Assembly: GCA_015999875.1 (NCBI GenBank)
Contig: JAECRG010000003.1
Location: 111,155-175,154 of the forward strand
Origin: Candidatus Saccharimonadota bacterium
Lineage (GTDB): Bacteria > Patescibacteriota > Saccharimonadia > Saccharimonadales > Saccharimonadaceae
Direction of reading: 5' to 3'
DNA length: 64,000 nt
Part shown: positions 60,653 to 64,000 of the stretch, piece after piece
How positions within the stretch are numbered: position 1 is the stretch's first letter
Layout of the letters: every line of letters begins with the position of its first letter
Made by a program: the position numbers and the translations under genes
The notes under the pieces: generated by a model
The model's input: the letters and a program-made list of their open reading frames with translations, nothing else
Told to the model about the DNA's origin: nothing
The model's database searches: none

Positions 60653-63393
60653 TGATAAAAATAAAACACATCCTAGTCATAATCCCTCTTATTGCACTAG
60701 CTGCAGTATTAACTAGTGTAGGCCTCGCCACACCTGCTTATGCGGATGGCGAGACATGGCGGTGGAATGGGTCTGACATTGCCGTCTGGGGGGGGCATTT
60801 TGGCAATGATGAGAATTCCGCGGTTATATTTACTTCAGACAAAGGCAGCACGACATTCTCTCAAAGCACACCATCTCCAGGACAACCCCCAGGTAGCGAA
60901 GGGTTTTATGGCAGCAAGAAAACAAACACATCACCCTCTGTGGGTGGCGCCGACAAGGACTACTATCAAAGTTACAAACGTGATGACTGCCTTTTGCAAA
61001 CAGACGTAAAGATTGAAGTTGACAGAGGCGCGCGCAAGGTAACCGTAAAGGTACAGAATAAATATATCAGCTCCGACGACAAAGGGCATACCAAGTATGT
61101 CGGAGAGGGTGTCACTAGCACAGATGGCAAGGAATGTTATGTGCGAGACACGATATCATTCGACACCGTACTTCATGGGGAGCCTGGGAAAAGCGCAGAA
61201 GAAACAAACCAGGCGGACGCACTCAATAAGCTCAGGGACGAGAAACGCAAAGAATTTCTAGACAAAGAATGCCCACTAGCTGCAAATCCAACCACAGAAC
61301 AAGAGCGCGAGAATCTCGCCTGTCGTATACAAGCAGGTAAAGCGTTTGACGGGTACTGGCAAAACTGTGCAGCAAGGGCGAGTGTCGTACCTGCAGGTCG
61401 GCAAAAAGAGGCAAAGATAAATGAATGCCTGCAAGAAACAGCCGGTATAGGCATCGAAGAGGGAAGTACAGATGGCTTTACGATAGCCGATTACGAAAAA
61501 GAGCCTGTTTCATGCGACATTAAAGGTATCGGCTATATCATCTGTCCTCTTATGCGATTTATGGGATCACTCGCAGATGCGGCATGGAATGTCGTCAAAG
61601 AGTTCCTGACGATAAAACCCTTAGACACAGGGTCAAGTGGTGGTGCGGCCACATATAACGCCTGGAAAACACTTCGCGACATAGCAAATGTCGCGTTTAT
61701 AGTGACACTGCTCATAATCGTCATCTCCCAGGTCACAGGGGGAGGGTTTAGTAATTATAATATTAAGCGTCTATTGCCTCGTATTATCGTGGCTGCACTC
61801 CTGATGAATAGCTCTTATTTCTTATGTGTCATAGCTATCGATCTATCCAATATCATTGGTGATTCACTTCAGACCGTATTATCTAGCTTGAGTCCCAATT
61901 CGGCGTACGGGCAAGGCAATACCATATCAAACTGGTCATCGGTGCTAGGTCTCGGTGGTGGAATACTTACTTTTGCAGGAATAGGCGCGGTACTAATCTA
62001 TGCCACTCTAGCTGCTGCCGTACCTTTGCTTACATCTGTGCTGATCGCGCTCTCCGTAACCGCGCTCGTTCTCGTGGCTCGCTACGCACTCATCATCATG
62101 CTGGTGGTCATCGCGCCCCTGGCGTTTGTAGCGTACTTACTGCCAAATACTCAGAAGTGGTTTGATAAATGGCTCAGCACCTTTATCGTCATGTTGATGC
62201 TGTATCCTATGGTTGCATTATTGTACGGAGGCTCAAGTCTTGCGGCCGATACAGTACTAGCTAGCAGTACGGCTCGAGGTAGCAGTGTGGGTCAAGCTAG
62301 CCAGATTACCGCACTTGCTATCCAGGCGCTTCCGTTAATTTTAACCCCATTCCTTATTAAGTTTGCAGGCGGCATACTTAAGAGATTTGGTGCCGCAGTG
62401 TCATCTACAGGGCCACTCTCAAAAATACAGAAAAAATCCGACGAGTTTGCCGCAACCAGAAAAACAGAGCACGACATGCGCGCACTCAATCATTTTGGGC
62501 CAAACAAACGCAAGGGTCTCCGTGGAATCAGAGATAAAGTCGTACAAAACAAATATGCGCGCCAAGCTGCACGCGAAGGCTTAGAAGGTGAAAAAGGTCA
62601 TGCCGAGGCTGAGTATGTACGCAAGTATATGTCCGGCGAGGCGGGTAGTGGCGGAGACAAAGCGACACTCAACCCACTCCAGCGCCTAAAAGGAAACGAC
62701 ACCAAGGCCGAAGCCTACTTGGATAGCATGAGCAAAGGTGGCTCAAAAGTTGACGCGCTCAACCACGCAGCTCAAGCTAAACTCTCCGCACACGTAGAGG
62801 AAGTAAATGCCGCAAAGACCCGTATACTCCATGCAAGTGGCGCTTCATTTGAAGGTATTAAAGATATGGCGAAAAATGGAGAAGGTCTGTCTAGTGTAGA
62901 ACGAGAGGCAGCCATAGAGCTAACCCTTGAGCAGGGTGAGGTGAGCGATCTAAGTGAGCTCCTGAAGGCATCCGAACAGCGGAGTCCAAGCGATCAACGA
63001 GATCCAAACTGGGTCAACATGACTACCGATCACCGAGCAAAACTCACACAAGCAATGCAGCGCTCTTCGGGTGCGCCTCACATGATAGACCCAGATGCTC
63101 AAAACAATGTCATGCAGGGTAGGGTGAGTAGCGAAAACTTTGCACAGACTGTCGTAGCGCCAAGTGTCATGAGCGGCGATTTCTCAGCTGCAAATATCAC
63201 AGGTCTTCACCCTGCTGCTGCTGCCGAGTTGAGCGGAGCTCTATCCGAGTTATCCGGATCGGCAGACCCTGCGCTTGCTGCTGCCGTACAGGATGTTCGT
63301 GCCGCCGCACGACAAGCTATAGACAATTCGCACACAAGCAATGCCATAATTGGCTCAGCATTGCCGCATATCGAGAATATAGCCCGAGGATAA
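60649..63393 (+). CDS. Giant VirB6/TrbL-like protein 5
   Basis: 914 residues. Signal peptide (LVIIPLIALAAVLTSVGLAT), exported domain to about 330 with CDIKGIGYIIC, polytopic core (WKTLRDIANVAFIVTLLIIV, PRIIVAALLMNSSYFLCVIA, LVARYALIIMLVVIAPLAFV) to about 585. The C-terminal part is Ala/Glu/Lys-rich and contains a more diverged form of the shared domain. Overlaps protein 4 by four bases. Last gene of the operon; a 142-base gap follows. Confidence 0.85.
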   Translation: MMIKIKHILVIIPLIALAAVLTSVGLATPAYADGETWRWNGSDIAVWGGHFGNDENSAVIFTSDKGSTTFSQSTPSPGQPPGSEGFYGSKKTNTSPSVGGADKDYYQSYKRDDCLLQTDVKIEVDRGARKVTVKVQNKYISSDDKGHTKYVGEGVTSTDGKECYVRDTISFDTVLHGEPGKSAEETNQADALNKLRDEKRKEFLDKECPLAANPTTEQERENLACRIQAGKAFDGYWQNCAARASVVPAGRQKEAKINECLQETAGIGIEEGSTDGFTIADYEKEPVSCDIKGIGYIICPLMRFMGSLADAAWNVVKEFLTIKPLDTGSSGGAATYNAWKTLRDIANVAFIVTLLIIVISQVTGGGFSNYNIKRLLPRIIVAALLMNSSYFLCVIAIDLSNIIGDSLQTVLSSLSPNSAYGQGNTISNWSSVLGLGGGILTFAGIGAVLIYATLAAAVPLLTSVLIALSVTALVLVARYALIIMLVVIAPLAFVAYLLPNTQKWFDKWLSTFIVMLMLYPMVALLYGGSSLAADTVLASSTARGSSVGQASQITALAIQALPLILTPFLIKFAGGILKRFGAAVSSTGPLSKIQKKSDEFAATRKTEHDMRALNHFGPNKRKGLRGIRDKVVQNKYARQAAREGLEGEKGHAEAEYVRKYMSGEAGSGGDKATLNPLQRLKGNDTKAEAYLDSMSKGGSKVDALNHAAQAKLSAHVEEVNAAKTRILHASGASFEGIKDMAKNGEGLSSVEREAAIELTLEQGEVSDLSELLKASEQRSPSDQRDPNWVNMTTDHRAKLTQAMQRSSGAPHMIDPDAQNNVMQGRVSSENFAQTVVAPSVMSGDFSAANITGLHPAAAAELSGALSELSGSADPALAAAVQDVRAAARQAIDNSHTSNAIIGSALPHIENIARG

Positions 63394-63469
63394 GTGTATT
63401 TTATGAAGCGTATTCAACCAGAATACAGGTTCTTACAGAGGTAGTGAGGTGGTGTAACACAAAAAACAC

Positions 63470-63498
63470 TTGACTATTTGACAAGTTTAGTGTATTGT
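63470..63498 (+). promoter_or_regulatory. Promoter of the terminal lipoprotein gene
   Basis: TTGACT (63470-63475), a 17-base spacer and TATTGT (63493-63498). The same layout is seen before the 8281 gene. Confidence 0.65.
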
Positions 63499-63535
63499 GA
63501 TAGTAACATGGCCCCGACTACCGAAAGGAATCGTC

Positions 63536-64000
63536 ATGTTTGTACACAACGCAACAACAAGACGAGGGGTTAAATCGCTCCTCTTGACCGCAGTAATCGC
63601 TGCCTTGGCTATCCTGTTTGCTGGCTGCTCCAGTAGCACCGAAGGACAGGCTATAAAGGTAGCACCCGGAGGCTCGTCCAGCGGCCTCGAATACGGAACT
63701 GATGCGTACTTCGCAGCACGCATCAAGATGTACGAAGACGCCGGACTCATCGAACCCGGAAGACTTACGGCAGATCATCTACCGTGGGATCCTAACGGAC
63801 CGACAATTCGGGTCACTGAACTCAAAACAGCCCTCCGCCAAGCTACGTTGCTCGACACCGTCCCGGAAACCCGCGACGGATATGCCGACTTCAACAACAA
63901 ACTTGGTAACTTGGTTCTCGCTGTGCAGAAAGTCTGCGCGGAAGAATTGACCGGATGGGATGCAGCTGAGTATGTCGACGAGACAATTGCCTACCTGCGC
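63536..64000 (+). CDS. Predicted lipoprotein, N-terminal 155 residues (3' end outside window)
   Basis: The frame runs from ATG 63536 off the end of the window with no stop, so it was missed by stop-bounded ORF calls. AAAGGA precedes the ATG. The signal sequence (VKSLLLTAVIAALAILFAGC) has a lipobox L-F-A-G-C with Cys31. The mature part starts with Ser/Gly-rich sequence and continues as a soluble helical domain (AYFAARIKMYEDAGLI, ELKTALRQATLLDT). Codons favour C at the third position. Family unknown. Confidence 0.75.
   Translation, partial: MFVHNATTRRGVKSLLLTAVIAALAILFAGCSSSTEGQAIKVAPGGSSSGLEYGTDAYFAARIKMYEDAGLIEPGRLTADHLPWDPNGPTIRVTELKTALRQATLLDTVPETRDGYADFNNKLGNLVLAVQKVCAEELTGWDAAEYVDETIAYLR

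Noticed and set aside
1..64000. Alternative genetic code (UGA as Gly or Trp)
   Set aside because: Conserved genes end at their expected lengths with normal stops and show no in-frame UGA.
1..64000. CRISPR array, insertion sequence or prophage
   Set aside because: No regular spaced repeats, transposase, integrase or phage structural genes found; repeats seen are hairpins and diverged paralogues.

Overview
The window looks like a chromosomal segment of a reduced, host-associated bacterium of the Candidate Phyla Radiation, most likely Candidatus Saccharibacteria (TM7). The reasons are compact housekeeping genes, UGA behaving as a stop throughout (so not the UGA=Gly lineages SR1/Gracilibacteria), a MurE with a cut-down N-terminal domain, and a large type IV secretion-like membrane gene array. 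The taxon is inferred; there is no rRNA or marker-gene tree here.

Region 1 (1-9.6 kb) mixes housekeeping genes (argS, radC, pyrG, zwf) with short orphan genes. Region 2 (9.6-17.7 kb) is a minus-strand nucleotide operon: nrdA, a tiny gene carrying what looks like the missing redox-active C-terminal tail of NrdA, another small gene, nrdB with a Phe at the radical-tyrosine position (subclass Ic signature), a flavin-reductase-like gene, a CYTH phosphatase and a fusion of a nucleoside deoxyribosyltransferase-like domain with a YjjX/DUF84 NTPase. Its promoter carries two NrdR-box-like sites 32 bp apart, one exactly filling the -35/-10 spacer.

Region 3 (17.7-30.4 kb) holds three tRNA genes, an ABC (MacB-type) exporter, a phosphoglucose/phosphomannose isomerase, a GT60-like glycosyltransferase with a TrmB-like regulator, and a tandem trio of diverged unknown paralogues. 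Region 4 (30.4-47.9 kb) has groES-small membrane protein-groEL under a CIRCE operator, a candidate PD-(D/E)XK nuclease, murE, tsaD, femAB-like, valS, rlmH (with a hammerhead-like RNA fold in its leader), a PP2C phosphatase, an SMR transporter under a guanidine-III riboswitch, comFC-like and hsp20. All four expected serine isoacceptor tRNAs (CGA, GGA, GCU, UGA) lie in the window, each followed directly by a strong hairpin.

Region 5 (45.9-63.4 kb) is the most distinctive: seven small VirB2/TrbC-like pilin candidates (one alone, six in tandem) next to a plus-strand operon of five giant paralogous VirB6/TrbL-like proteins of 716-930 residues. Each giant has a signal peptide, an exported N-terminal domain (Cys-rich in most), a conserved polytopic core and a shared C-terminal soluble domain. 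A likely role is a surface conduit for host contact, but no VirB4 or VirD4 ATPase is visible in this window.

A general feature is leaderless expression: in at least a dozen genes a TATAAT-like -10 box ends 6-8 bases before the start codon. Another class of short orphan genes instead has a strong Shine-Dalgarno and, in most cases, its own terminator.
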